Source: Inonotus obliquus (lineage: Eukaryota; Basidiomycota; Agaricomycetes; Hymenochaetales; Hymenochaetaceae). From it: 64,000 nucleotides of DNA. Below are positions 12,588 through 23,778 of this stretch, in pieces. The notes under the pieces were generated by a model. It made no database searches, was not told the origin of the DNA, and was given only the letters and a program-made list of their open reading frames with translations. The stretch's first letter is position 1, and each line of letters begins with the position of its first letter. The stretch is taken from assembly GCA_032164295.1 (NCBI GenBank), contig JAJHTX010000011.1, positions 1,240,001 through 1,304,000 on the forward strand, read 5' to 3'. Made by a program: the position numbers and the translations under genes.

Positions 12588-13014
12588 CACAGGGGGCAAA
12601 ACAACATACTGTACGCATCTGTATGGGTGCAACCATAACGGTAACGCAGCCTTGGTTGCGTTGCTTGGTGTAACGTGTAACGCAAGGGTCGGGTTGCTTC
12701 ATAAAGGGCGTAACGCAGAAAAATCTTCCTAATTTTCTCTGGAATAGCTCAGTTTGCCTATATTTGGTATGTTCTTGGGCGGGAAGTAAATTGCACTTCC
12801 AGAAGAGGTGTTTCCCGGCATGTGGCATCCCTCTTTCGGAAGCCATTTCGGACCTATCGTCTCCATCCGGTTGTTTTAGTTGCCTGGAATAGGCTCTGTA
12901 ACGTGTAACCCTGCCCTGGTTGGCAGTTTCGTTGCTGTAACACAGTCGTCTCGGTTGCACCCGTACAGATGCGTACAGTATCAACGTCGTTGATATGTTG
13001 TTTTGCCCCCTGTG
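12588..13014. repeat. 55 bp perfect palindrome, split by MITE copy 2
   Basis: With the MITE (12609-12978) and one TA removed, the flanks form two 27 bp arms around a single central T. The left arm starts CACAGGGGGCAAAAC at 12588 and the right arm ends GTTTTGCCCCCTGTG at 13014. ATC occurs directly before and after it, which could be a 3 bp target duplication. It is probably a tiny palindromic transposon derivative. Confidence 0.7.
12609..12978. mobile_element. TA-target MITE, copy 2 (370 bp, intact, inverted to copy 1)
   Basis: Inverted termini CTGTACGCATCTGTATGG and CCGTACAGATGCGTACAG are flanked by TA (12607-12608 and 12979-12980). The body is the reverse complement of copy 1 with few differences, so the pair forms a large inverted repeat around an ~80 bp spacer. 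It interrupts a palindrome exactly at a TA, which proves both the element boundary and the target. Confidence 0.85.
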
Positions 13015-13266
13015 ATCTCCTCGTTCTCTTCCACATGCCCCTCCGCAAGGCTAGGGTCACTCTCAACAGGTAAGTAGTAGCTTGTTTATTGAACAGAATG
13101 GACGTTGTTTTACTGATATCAGACATTGAAGATCAGGCATCCATCACGCTGTGTTCACATCATTATCTTCTGGTCATCCTGATTGCACGTTGCAGACCCG
13201 GTCTTTGGTAGTAAGGGGTATTGATATATGTAGCTGGGAAGTGCGTACTCACATCATACATTCCAC

Positions 13267-14195
13267 ATGAAGTGGATGCTCATAGCATATTGCGTTGCAG
13301 AACATGAGTCTTGGAGAGACACAATGCACGTCGCAGTCACTCGCATTGCAGAATATGAGCCTCAGTCGAAAAGTGATGCACTTCGACACTATCTTAAGGA
13401 AATACCATCCAACTCACCTTCCTTTCTTCGAAAAGGTCTTACTGCTGCACAACGCAAACTCTCGGACTACTTCACTCTTTTTAATACCTCGCCGTTCTTT
13501 TATGTAGGCTGCCCATGAGTCTAACTGACCCTTCTGCTCGCTCTAATTGATATTTATCTTGATGATTAGTCCTAGATCCACGTATTTCATATACAATGCT
13601 TCGGGATGATGCAGAAGGAGATGCCACCCTTGCTTCGACTTATTGAAGACTCAAGGTCATCACTTGAAAATTGCTTTGCAGCTCGATATCCTTCAAGTAC
13701 TTCAGCAAATGACCAGAGCCATCGAAACATTGTAATCGCTAAGGGTAAGAATGGATACTGTCCAAAACGATGACGCTCTATCCCCGTCCAAGAGCATGAT
13801 ATTTGCTTTCATGGCAGGTTATGGCAGTGAGGAGGATACTAGTCCATTAGATGAACTCGACACTTACTTCAGTGTGAAACGCGAAAAGTCTTGGGATGCT
13901 GGAGAAACAATTCCATGGTGGTCCGCACGCCGTGCTCAATTTCTGCACTTGTCAAAATTTGCGTGTGAGATCCATGCCATTCCAGGTGAGTCGAAAACTT
14001 TCTTCTTGACATAATAACATGTGGAATATATAATTGATGATCTTTGCAGGCTCCTCAGTCGCCGTCGAACGTGTATTCTCGGGAGGCAGAGATACTATTG
14101 CACTCCGTCGTGCCTGTCTGGGGTCAGAGACCATCACAACCCTTATGCTGGTGAAACAATGGCTACGTTCGAAAGACAGATCACACACTTCTTAA
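13267..14195 (+). pseudogene. C-terminal fragment of a hAT transposase
   Basis: Recognisable hAT pieces appear in order: GLTAAQRKLSDYFTLFNTSP (about 13430-13495), VLDPRISY (about 13568), then DELDTYFSVKRE with PWWSARRAQFLHLSKFAC (13846-13970). The dimerisation-domain hallmark SSVAVERVFSGGRDTIALRR follows an intron (GTGAGT at 13986, TTTGCAG at 14043-14049). The frame ends at a TAA near 14195. The catalytic N-terminal two thirds and the BED zinc finger are absent, and the middle part needs a frame change. It is a decayed remnant. A source of this type could have mobilised the hAT-like MITEs nearby, but that is inference. Confidence 0.75.
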
Positions 14196-14651
14196 ATTAT
14201 CTCTCTTATTTATTTTTATTATAGTGTGTATTTCCTTCTTGGTGTTGTATATACGGCGTATTGCCGTATACTCCCGGTGCGTTTCCGTAGCTCACCCCAA
14301 AATAAAAAATACGGAGCGTAAAGCACGGATCGTAACCCGTACTGTGTCTTGTCTTTACGTGCGTATTTGTATACGTACGCTGCGGAACCCTACGGCGAAT
14401 ATTACTATACTTGAAAAATATTGGGGCTCTGATCAAAAGCAGTTGACGGGTACCTCCAGTCACTGCACGCACGAGTTCCCACTGGCACTAAACTGGGACT
14501 CATCTCATCGAGAATCTCTGTTATTACTTGGGGTAAGTATCTAAGTATCTAATGAATGTATCTAATGAATGACTTTGCTGCATTTGAGTCATATGTCCAA
14601 GGTCACATATGGAATCTCCGCATTGGGCCAGAGGCGATATACTGTACTTGA

Positions 14652-15382
14652 TCAGCCATTGATTGGTGTGTAGAATTCACCTTCACTTGTCACTATGATA
14701 TACTCGTCCTCTACTGCTTCCTCGTTCTTGAATTGATCCATCTTTTCTCTGACTTCCACTGCCTCTTTCGTTGACAGGAACATCTTTTGTTCGATCATTC
14801 TTTGGAAAAAAGTCTTGACCCAATGGAAGCAGCCAGTTCCTTTACTGTTGTATCGGTAACAGCCAAGGCCTTGATTCAGTATTTCAATAATTTTAGAGAG
14901 TCTAACATCCTCTTTCAAGGCGCACTCATATCTCAGCTTATCTATGGATCTTTTGTGATGCTTGTATCTTTGTTTTTTAAGCCTGGCAACGGATTAGCAA
15001 CGTAAACTTTGAACGAGCTTGAAATAATTTACTTGAATTCCAGTGGAAGTGCCACAGTACCGTATTTATCTACCTTGTTTCTATCGAGCTTCTTATCAAT
15101 TTGAACATACTCAGAAGGCTCGGACGCCTTCCGCCCGAATGCCGTTATCCAGTGCAGTTGAGTTTTTCCTTTGTACTTAGAAACATTTCGGGAACAAGGA
15201 ATAGCATTAATTACGACGTTAGTGAGAGCGACATTTGATGTTCCATATTTCTCCAAATCCTCGTCGAGATCTATTTTCGGAGGACTGTTCAGAACTTTGG
15301 CAGGCACTACTACTTCCTTCCCGGCAGTAGGTCCATTATTGGTCTTGATCTGAGTATCGCTATGGTGACTGGACTGAGACAT
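14652..15382 (-). CDS. Two-exon protein of unknown function, DUF7770-like, copy B
   Basis: Exon 1 is 15382-15033 and exon 2 is 14982-14652. The 50 bp intron has GTAAAT, a CTAAT branch site and CCAG. The product is 226 aa with no signal peptide and no membrane segment. Residues about 45-115 contain NVVINAIP and LHWITAF blocks. The second half carries LRYECALKE and GCYRYNSKGTGCFHWVK, then DEYIIVTSEGEFY. The order HW, Y/S-rich strand, RY..GxGCxxW, terminal G-FY resembles what I remember of fungal DUF7770, an uncharacterised domain. That assignment is from memory and moderate. The start was chosen because MS(P/Q)S is common to all three copies. Confidence 0.7.
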
Positions 15383-15823
15383 GAAGGAAATAACCTGGAA
15401 CGATGCAATGGTCAACCAACTTTATGTCCAAGCGTAGACCAGATAGGGAGAACCGATTGAACATGGACGTACCTCCTCACAAACTCGAAGCTGCTGCAGA
15501 TGGGGTGAAGGGATATGGAGTGACCCTTGCCAGTGCTCGTCCAATATTTATGCTCATCCTACCACTATGCAACGACCGACCTGCAAACTGATTGGAACTT
15601 TGCTTGTTCCATACCATAAACGGCAATAAAATGCAATGACGAGACAGCAAAGTGAATTCCATTATTGCAAACAGAGCAAAGTTAGTCAAGGGGTTCATGG
15701 TCCTCGTCTCTTTCTCTCTACTATCGTCCCGGGTTGTAATCAAGTACAAAATCATATGTGGCTCCGAAATTGTTTGTGATTGGGATATAAGGACCGGCAA
15801 GAATAACATTACAAGATGTTTGA

Positions 15824-16645
15824 TCAGAAGGTGTACAAGTCATTGGAGCCAGAATTTCGCAACTGAATGGGATTTCGTGCATGTCTTTGCGATGGATTTG
15901 GTGTGTAGAATGTACCTTCAGATCCCGGTATAATATAATCATTCTCCATTACTTGATCCTTCCTGAAGCTACCCAACTCTCTACTGATTTGTTCTGCGTC
16001 ATTCTGCGACTGGAACATCGCCTTCTCGCTCACTTCTTTGAAAAACTCCTTGACCCAATGGAAGCAGCCATTTCCGTCACTGTTGTAACGAAAACAGCCA
16101 AGACGACCCTCTAGCAACTCCAAAATATGTCTGAGTTTAGTACCCTTTTTCAAGGCACACTCATATTTCAGCATGGAATCCTTGTGATCCTTATAATTCA
16201 CCGTCTTAAGCCTGGCAACGGATTAGCAAAGTCAACCTTGAACGAATTTGCAATACTCTTACAGCATCACCGCCGGAATTGCCGCAGTACCGTATTTTTC
16301 CTCCTCCTGGGCATCGAACGTCGCATCAACTACAACATATCTAGTCTTTTCCATCTTCACTGGCACCTCGAATGCCGTTCTCCAGTGCAGTTGTGTTTTT
16401 TCTTTGTAGGGTTCAACGTAAGTTGTTGGAATAGCATTAATCACCATGCTAGTAAGAGTGAGGTCTAGTGCTGATTCTTCCGTCAGCAATTCATCATTAT
16501 CAAAGGCACATATTTGCGGGGGCCTGTTCAGAACTTCAGCAGGTACTTTCTTCCCGGTAGTAGGTTTATCCCCGGCCTTGATGCTTCTAGCAGGGGAACC
16601 ATGCCTGCTCTTGCCCTTGTGATTGTCACGTTCGGACGGAGACAT
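15824..16645 (-). CDS. Two-exon protein of unknown function, DUF7770-like, copy A
   Basis: Exon 1 is 16645-16263 and exon 2 is 16211-15824. The 51 bp intron sits at the same position as in copy B and also ends TTGCCAG. The product is 256 aa. It has a longer charged N-terminus (MSPSERDNHKGKSRHG) and a C-terminal extension past the SEGTFYTP motif that copy B lacks. The conserved core is MVINAIP, LHWRTAFE, LKYECALKKGTK and GCFRYNSDGNGCFHWVKEF. Several replacement differences from copy B with a fully open frame suggest a functional pair rather than a very recent duplicate. Function is unknown. Confidence 0.7.
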
Positions 16646-17250
16646 GAAGGAAATATCCTGGAGCTATGACTAACTTTATGTCCAAGTGTAGACCAGATAG
16701 GGAGAACCGATTGGACTTGGACGTACCTCAAAGCAAACTTGAAACTACTGCTGATGGGGTGAAAGGATGTCGAGCGACCCCTTGCAAAATGCTCGTCCAC
16801 CTTTTATGCTCACCCTGCAATGCAAACTGACTGGAAAATGATTTGCGTCATTGCAAACAGAGCAAAATTAGTCAAGGGGGTTCATGATCCTTGTCTCTCT
16901 CTACCATCGCGACAATCCAAATTTGCACATGGAAAACATTGCACTCGTCTGAACACGACATCCAGGACCAACGCAGCAAATCATGATGGGAGCTGCGTAT
17001 ACGGATCAAAGGGGATAAACCTTTGAAGTTCGACCTTCCACTTACTTTGGTTTGACACTCCCGTGCGCCATTAATATTACTCTTGAAGAGATCCCTTGGC
17101 ATGTCCTGAAGATTCATTTAGCTTCGAGAACAGCCGTCATGAAGAACCCGACAGACCGTGCACAGTGGAATTGAATGAGGCATAGGAAATGTCGTCGGGA
17201 GAGGATGGGATCAATGGCAATGGAAGAAACACGGTGTGCTCGCAGGCAGG

Positions 17251-17976
17251 GTGAATTACACCAACCTTTGTCTGATTACGTAACCCACATGCCTCTCCAC
17301 TTTTTCTCTTGCTTCGTCTGTCGCAATCTTCTGATCGGATGTGATCTTGATACTCGTGCGGCGATGTATCATGGTGTAACTCGAAAAGTTTCGAATTGTG
17401 ACGGATTGGTTTGATCCAAACGTTTTATCCAAATCAACTCATCGAAACAAAATACTGATTGAATCTCTTCTCGACACTCTTCTCAATCTTATTTAGACCA
17501 ACATCAACGACTCCGACGTTGCCTCATTTTGATGGGATGAAAAAATAACAAAACAACACAACGTTCCGAAGAAAAGTACTAAATCAGTTACAGTACCATA
17601 TATTGCAATACACCGAATTAGTATTGGACACTAGGTAGAAATGATTAGCGTAGCAAACAGGTGGCAAGTGGCAAGAGAATAAGTAACTACAGCAAGCAAT
17701 AATAACTGACAACAAGAGGTAGATGAAACGGAGACCGGGTTAATGGAAGAATAACGCAAAGGGGTTTGTATGAGCAAGCAAAGGTGTATATCCGTTGCAT
17801 GTAAAAAAAAGATGATGAATATGGGAGTGCTTCACGAGAGACGTGTACAAAGTCAAGAAGAAACAATAAACCCAATGCAGGGTAGGAAGAAACTTGAGTG
17901 AGAATCGCGAATATTATATATGGCAAACCGCGCGCGAAATGCGACAAAGAACGAAAATGGGAGATGAGGTTTGCTG
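17251..17976. other. Intergenic, 3' flank of the PH-domain gene
   Basis: AT-rich, with no supported gene. The duplicated unit fades out around 17250. Confidence 0.5.
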
Positions 17977-20900
17977 CTACGACGTCGTGCCCGTATTAGT
18001 ATCAGTACCGGTACCAGGAGTAGCTTGCGTCCCCGTGGTTCCAGCAGCAGGTTGTTCAGTCGCAGACTCTGTGCGCTGCGCACGTCTTCGTCTTCTCCGC
18101 CTGGTATGTGATTGTGGCATCAACACCTGAGTTTACCGACAATAAATATGCGTGACTCACCGAGGGAAGATTGGTCCCTTCGGCATTGGACGTTCATCTA
18201 GATCAAGCGATATGTTTGTGGCCGCTTGGAAGCCCTAGAAGAACAACAATATCAGCATTAGAGTATGGGTAGAGGTACGAATAAGACGAACCTCGATCCA
18301 TTCAACGACGCTCGCAACATCTTTACACTGCAACAAGAACTGCTCGCCCTCCATCCTTACACGAACCACATTCTTGCGCTTCATATAATCACTAGCAAGC
18401 CCGCTCTCCGCATTCTGCAGCGAATAAATACGCAAAAGGTCTCGCTCATCAGGGTCCGGTAATTCGGAATTACTCGGGTCATGATACAAGTATGAATCGT
18501 GTAATGATGTTTGTGATCGTGTCTGTGAAATAAGAGGAGACTGTGTACGAGAGCTCGACCTAGAATGCAAATGGTCGGTCGATTGAGCCGAGTCGGAACG
18601 TAGGTGTCCTCTCCAGCGCGTTTGCGTGCCGGAAGATGAGGCGCAAGAGTTCGTTGAACGGGTTGATAGTGAGTTCGATGACGCGAACGTAGAGCTTCCC
18701 GACAAACCCGAGGAAGTGGAGGATGACGCGGGTGTGCCCGAAAGATCTACGGACGGCCGCGCGGAAGGCGGCGCGGAGCTATCCGCGGAGTTGCGTGGAC
18801 TCTGGAGGGACGACCGTGGAGACGCGGGAGACGACGATCGTTCCTGCGTAAGTGAATGCCGTGAACGGTTCGGATGCAGCAAGGTCGCGGCAAGGTTGCG
18901 CTTTGATTTTAGCGGTCGATCGCGTTCCAGTCCAACGTGCACCTCAACTGTTGTTGTTGTCGAGGACGACATCGATGTCCGCCCGGAACCCTCCTCGGTC
19001 GCAGTTTCGGACGTTCTGTGGGCATCTTCCTCCGCTTGGAGCTCCTCCTCCCACTTCATCCTTCTTCTCGGATCCTTTCGGCCAATAACAATATTCGTTG
19101 TTGCACCAGGCCCTGCAGTCGCACCCGCACCCGCGCCATGTCCGCCAGACACATCTCCAGCACCTACTTTCCGTTCCCACCATCCACCAAGTGCGCTGAC
19201 ACCAGTCACGCGCGGCGGAGCGTCATAGACGCGGAATGCCGTACCCTCCAACACACAGTGGACGCGACGCCATTTTCGGTCCTTGGCGGGCTCGCCAGGA
19301 GCTGTGAATTCCATTTTCCGAGGCATGACTGCCGTAAGACGGATATCGTTGCTGTAAGACGGGAGCTCCTCAATACCCTCGTCCTCCCGCGGAGCAGGCG
19401 CAAAACGTCGCAAGTGTTCAGGAAGTAGGAATGTCGGGTAGGGAGGTGGTGGACCCGATGTGCTAAATGTGGGCATGGAACGCTGCCGACGTAGAGCTGC
19501 TAGCGGGGCTACGTCGCCAGAAGTAGGAGCCTTCGGGGTACTTGGCAAAGCTTTCTCTTGGACCACCTTCGAGGATCTATCTCGTCCAGGATGAAGCAAA
19601 GTAATATCGCCAATTAACCCCTCATCATTCGCTTTTAAGGTACGCAAGTTCGACTCCGATTCCTCGGAAAGAAGCTTGCCCTTGCCTTTCCTATCATGAT
19701 CGGAAAAACCGTCTCCGAATTTAGGCGCGTCCTCATCGACATCCACGGTTCTCTTCGTTTGAGGAGAGGAGATTGAGAACAGTTCAATCATGCTCTTTGA
19801 AGCGTGATGATAGATGCTAGGCCGCTTTGGTACTCCGTCCGCCACGCTTGTGGGAGTTGATTGTGGCACCTGCACATCAGCTCCATTCGCAGTCGTGAAA
19901 CTGACATCTTTGAATAATCGTGTTTCGGGAACTGAAGCATCTGTCCCGGTACGAGACCAAGGTGAATGTGGCGGCACTACAGAAATCATCGGTGCCTTCG
20001 ACGCAGGATGGTCACGTGCGGTAGGTGTCCGGAGAGCGTTTGGAGAGGAGGATGGGCCTGTGAGGGATAACGGCGACAGGGGAGGGAAGTCTGGGCTGTG
20101 AGATGTTTTATGTGACTCCGAAGCATGTTCAGTCCTATCGGTACCGCATTCCTTGTTAAATGCGCCAGAAGTCGTAAAATAGTCTGGTTGTGCAGTGTCA
20201 TTCCAATTGAAGTTAGCGCGCGCTGCTTTCGGAGTAGTTTCTTCATCTCGTGATGGACTGATTGACTCGGCAAGACCCGAACCTGACGTCGATTCGACAT
20301 GATTCGAGTTGGCTGACAAACGCCCAGATCCAGAGTCGCTTTGGGATTGAGAGCTGGTGCTGGTATTATTGAAGTTTCCTAATAACATCGATAGACTTGG
20401 TGTGTTGAGCGCAGGTAGAGTCAGAAGTGGACGCGAGAAGAAACTTGACGTTTGAGAAGGTGTTGCATTGGAAGACGAGGAAATTGCTCGTCCGTTAACA
20501 CCGGCCACAGCCTCATCCTCGTCCTCACTGCCCGCAGCATCACCTTCGCCGGTCGGTCCGTCTTCCTCGTTATCTTCGTCATCGCATTCGTCCTCATCTA
20601 GAACACAGTTCTCGTGATCAGGATCGTTCTCACGGGAATCAGAGCCTTCTCTGGGCAGTAGCGGCATTGAATTGAGGCGTGCTGCTGACCTCCGTGAGTG
20701 GGATTGTGCTCGGCTTCCTGATGCAGACGTCTCGGCGATGGGAGTAGGCAAAGCAGGGAGCTCCAAGACAGGGAATGGAGGTGGGCGAACAATGACGGAG
20801 GGGGAGAATCGTTGGGGCCTCTGGTCCTGCGATACGCCCTTCAAATTAAAAGCTAAGGGCGGAAGCGTCGACAATCGTGGATGAGCAGGACGTTTTTCCG

Positions 20901-21776
20901 GTGGACGAGGTGCCAAAGACTGTAATTGACTTGTGCTGTGATTTTGCGCATTCGAATTGCTTTCCTTGGATTCCCGACTCTCCCGTTCATGAGTTGCATC
21001 AGCAATGCTATTGATATTCGAGTTCCCAGGCTTGCCCGAACCTTCTGGAGGGGGAGAAGTGGTGGAAGTGGATCGAAGACTCTCTGCATCCGCAACTATC
21101 GCGGCAGCAGTGAGGCCTTGCGATATTAAGTTTGAGGTCGATTTGGATACCTTGCGCGAATGCGAAGAATTCAATTCATCCAATTTGCTTCCGTCAGCAC
21201 TACCGTTCTCGTGCGAGCCATCTATAGATTTGCGAGAGAGTGCTGTAGAATCGAAGTTACTGACGGCGAGCATAGGCGAAGGTACATAGGGTTTCGAACG
21301 TAAGATATCCATTGACCGCGTTTCACGCAGTGAACGTCGCTCGCCGGGAACTTGGAATTTGATGTCGCCGGATGGATCTTGATAAGATTTGAAGCGTGCG
21401 CCTGCACCGAGCTTGCTTGTGAGGATCCCGAGCTTCTTGACAATGCTAGTCGCACGAAACTATTGGGCCGGATACGTTAGTTACAGTCATTCAAACGACT
21501 ATATCGCAAAAGGGGCTCGGAATAAAGGAGCAAGTCGGGCAACAAATAGATGGATCAATGATCCATACTCTTGAACATTCCGAACATGAAAGCATGTTGA
21601 AACGGCTGATAGGAATCAAATGAATGAGGTGAGAAATGAGGACACACCTGGAGGACAGGCAGTTTAGACCTGGCAGCAAAAGTTGACCTGTGATGATATT
21701 GGTCTTCGGGTTTGCGTGAGCGATCGTAACCAAGTTCCTCGAGACTCCTTTGCTGTATATGATCGTGATCGTTCAT
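17977..21776 (-). CDS. PH-domain protein with large disordered N-terminus
   Basis: Four exons: 21776-21648, 21459-18292, 18234-18161 and 18100-17977, in phase, about 1,164 aa. The upstream start (MNDHDHIQQ at 21776) is preferred over the internal Met at 21312, because the frame stays open through FRATSIVKKLGILTSKLG to a clean CAATAG acceptor. Roughly residues 90-735 are Ser/Pro-rich and acidic, probably disordered. The PH domain starts near residue 740 (PRKMEFTAPGEPAKDRKW, then VHCVLEGTAFRVYD). It is interrupted by about 200 low-complexity residues and resumes with NVVRVRMEGEQFLLQC and WIEGFQAATNISLDLDERP. A poly-Arg stretch follows. It probably binds phosphoinositides or proteins at membranes. 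The family name is not known to me. Confidence 0.85.
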
Positions 21777-22956
21777 TACAAATGAAGAAAAAGGCACTTC
21801 TGTTGGCGGTTGGCGGATAAGCCGAGGACTAATAAGCTCGAACCCCCAGCAATGCGTCACCCGCACCCGTCCCAAGCGTAAAAATAGAGATCCTCGGTTG
21901 GTTTCAGAGATTGGATGCCCCAGCTCCAATACAAGTCGGACTCGGCTCGGGGTTGCGAAATGAAATGAAGACGCGATTTCAGGGCGTATATTGCCGATAC
22001 CACTGCCGACCTTCTTGCTTCGGCAATACCAGAACTTATACGCGTGGCGGGAACGTACGAAAGACGCAGCTAAACGGAGAGGAGAGAGGGAAAGGAGGTG
22101 GGAAGGAGAGGAGCTGGCCGTGGACGCCAGACTTGTCCTGTGGGTGGCACGCCACGCGACTGTGCATGCACAGAGTTTCTGATTACCAACACTGAATCAG
22201 ATATTATGTAATACATGTTCACCGTCACTGCCGAGATATCCAAGTGGGCTCAGAGAAAGAAAATGGATGACGTCGTTCATATTCAGGCCATCAACGTGTA
22301 TGTGGATTGAGCTCATATAGAGGAGGGAAAGGAGCAGTTTATGTTCTCCTATTCTGCACCACTGAAAACTGCCAGTGGATCAGTATCATCCATCATGCGC
22401 TTTCGTTGCATCGTCATCATGATGCATAGCATAGCTCGTTGTATGGTGCCGGGTATTCCTTGGACAAGGTCAACGCTAGCGTCCGTTGCCGAGAAAGACT
22501 TCATGCACAGGCCGAACAAGATGATACGTTATCCAGCATAGCGTGCCCGGACTAGGACGTACCAACTAATTATAAACGCCTAAATCCGGAACAGCACAGG
22601 CCAAACCGCATCTTCGAACCTTGTTACTTGTCGGAACTTCCGCAAGGCTACAAAGAAACTCCGAACGAAACCCTTCAAGCGGCAGACAGTCAAATATCAC
22701 ACCGATTCGTCGTTTGATTACTTGCGGAACGGAACGTGAGTCTGAAAAATTGCGGTACCGAAGAACTTTGATCTTTTGCGATAGAACGGAAGTACATTGA
22801 CAGACTAGTTATTTCCGCAGTCTAGCCATGTGACCTTGCATGATGATCAGTACCCGGCAGGTTCGAAGTACATGATGTACTTACCGCAGCCGATAAGAAT
22901 GGAACAAGTTCATGAACAAGCGCCAGCCTCCCAAAGGTATGGTTTGAGAGGAGTGA
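21777..22956. other. Intergenic between the PH-domain and SDHAF2 genes
   Basis: Promoter side of the PH gene and 3' side of SDHAF2. The open frames at 21911-22195 have no domain or splice support. Confidence 0.5.
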
Positions 22957-23566
22957 CTATGGAAGCTCCGGCATTCGTCTGATCTCTTTTCCTTCATTAC
23001 GTGCGTGTTTCCGAAGCTTCTCAAGAAGAGGTGACTGTGCCCAGCGCTCTGGTGCTGGTCGTTTTTCCGTTGCCCAGTAATAGATATCCCAGTCTGGTTC
23101 GTCAAGTAGCTAATAGTCAGGCCAATATTAGCGCCGATAAAACACCAAAAGAATGAAGTAAACCCGTTTCCTCGAGCGGAAAAGAACGTACATGATCATA
23201 CTCCTTGAGTTCCTCCTCACTCATACCTTTCAAATTCTGCTCCGCAAATGTGCTTAGAATCAAATCCGACTCAAGCGTTCCACGTTTACGGCTCTGATAT
23301 ACCAGCCTAGCACGCATTTTCTCCACTGACTCATTTGATCGTGGTATCGGTTCCGGAGGAGGCAAATCAGGTGGTGAACGTGTCTTAATCTCGTGTGTAG
23401 GTGTGTTTGGAAGTAGCCAGGGGTCCTTTAGTAGACGAGCAGTTAAGGAAAGAGGGCGATAACATGGAGGGTAGACATTAATACGAGCTAATTGTGCTTG
23501 TCGGAGTGTTCTGAGCATTGTCGTGCGGCTGGCCCTTGATGAGGCAACTTTAAGTTTAAATGGCAT
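22957..23566 (-). CDS. SDH5: Succinate dehydrogenase assembly factor 2, mitochondrial (Sdh5/SDHAF2)
   Basis: Promotes covalent FAD attachment to the flavoprotein subunit of complex II in the mitochondrial matrix. Two exons: 23566-23192 and 23109-22957. The donor is GTACGT and the acceptor TTAG, phase 0, and the product is 175 aa. The first ~45 residues are Arg/Ser/Leu-rich like a mitochondrial presequence. The conserved core follows: [34 protein letters not shown], then across the junction [19 protein letters not shown]. The RGTLE and DEPDWDIY motifs are diagnostic. A Met at 23518 is an alternative start. It is divergent from the YRA1-like gene, with only about 210 bp between the starts, so a shared promoter is likely. 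Confidence 0.95.
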
Positions 23567-23778
23567 TCAATGCTCCTGCGGCGACTTGCCAATAAGTGAC
23601 ACGTGATCCGACAAAAACCGCCGATCAGATGCATGCCAAATTGGGAAAGACGCCCACTGCCTCGCCAGGAACGAGACCAAGTCACCTCTACTCACCTCAC
23701 AACATCCGCTCACTCTACTTTCCATCTAACTACCATCACTCCTCATCCTCTCTGCTTATCCGAGCCCATTCACCAATA

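Larger units (their letters stand above)
14446..17250 (-). repeat. Tandem duplication units B (14446-15722) and A (15723-17250)
   Basis: Each unit holds one DUF7770-like gene and a shared upstream sequence, with blocks such as GCAAAGTTAGTCAAGGGG near 15680 and a close relative near 16865. Unit A keeps the longer upstream part that is also found in unit C. B and A are adjacent and in the same orientation, so this is a head-to-tail duplication. Confidence 0.8.

Noticed and set aside
18626..19228. 200-codon open frame on the plus strand
   Set aside because: It lies antisense to the Ser/Pro-rich exon of the PH-domain gene. The skewed composition of that exon keeps the opposite strand open; no domain or splice context.
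21555..21929. Longer N-terminal extension of the PH-domain protein (start at 21929)
   Set aside because: The extra upstream residues look like translated leader. The Met at 21776 is followed by a coherent frame into a good donor, whereas the 21929 codon and the sequence after it show no conserved features.
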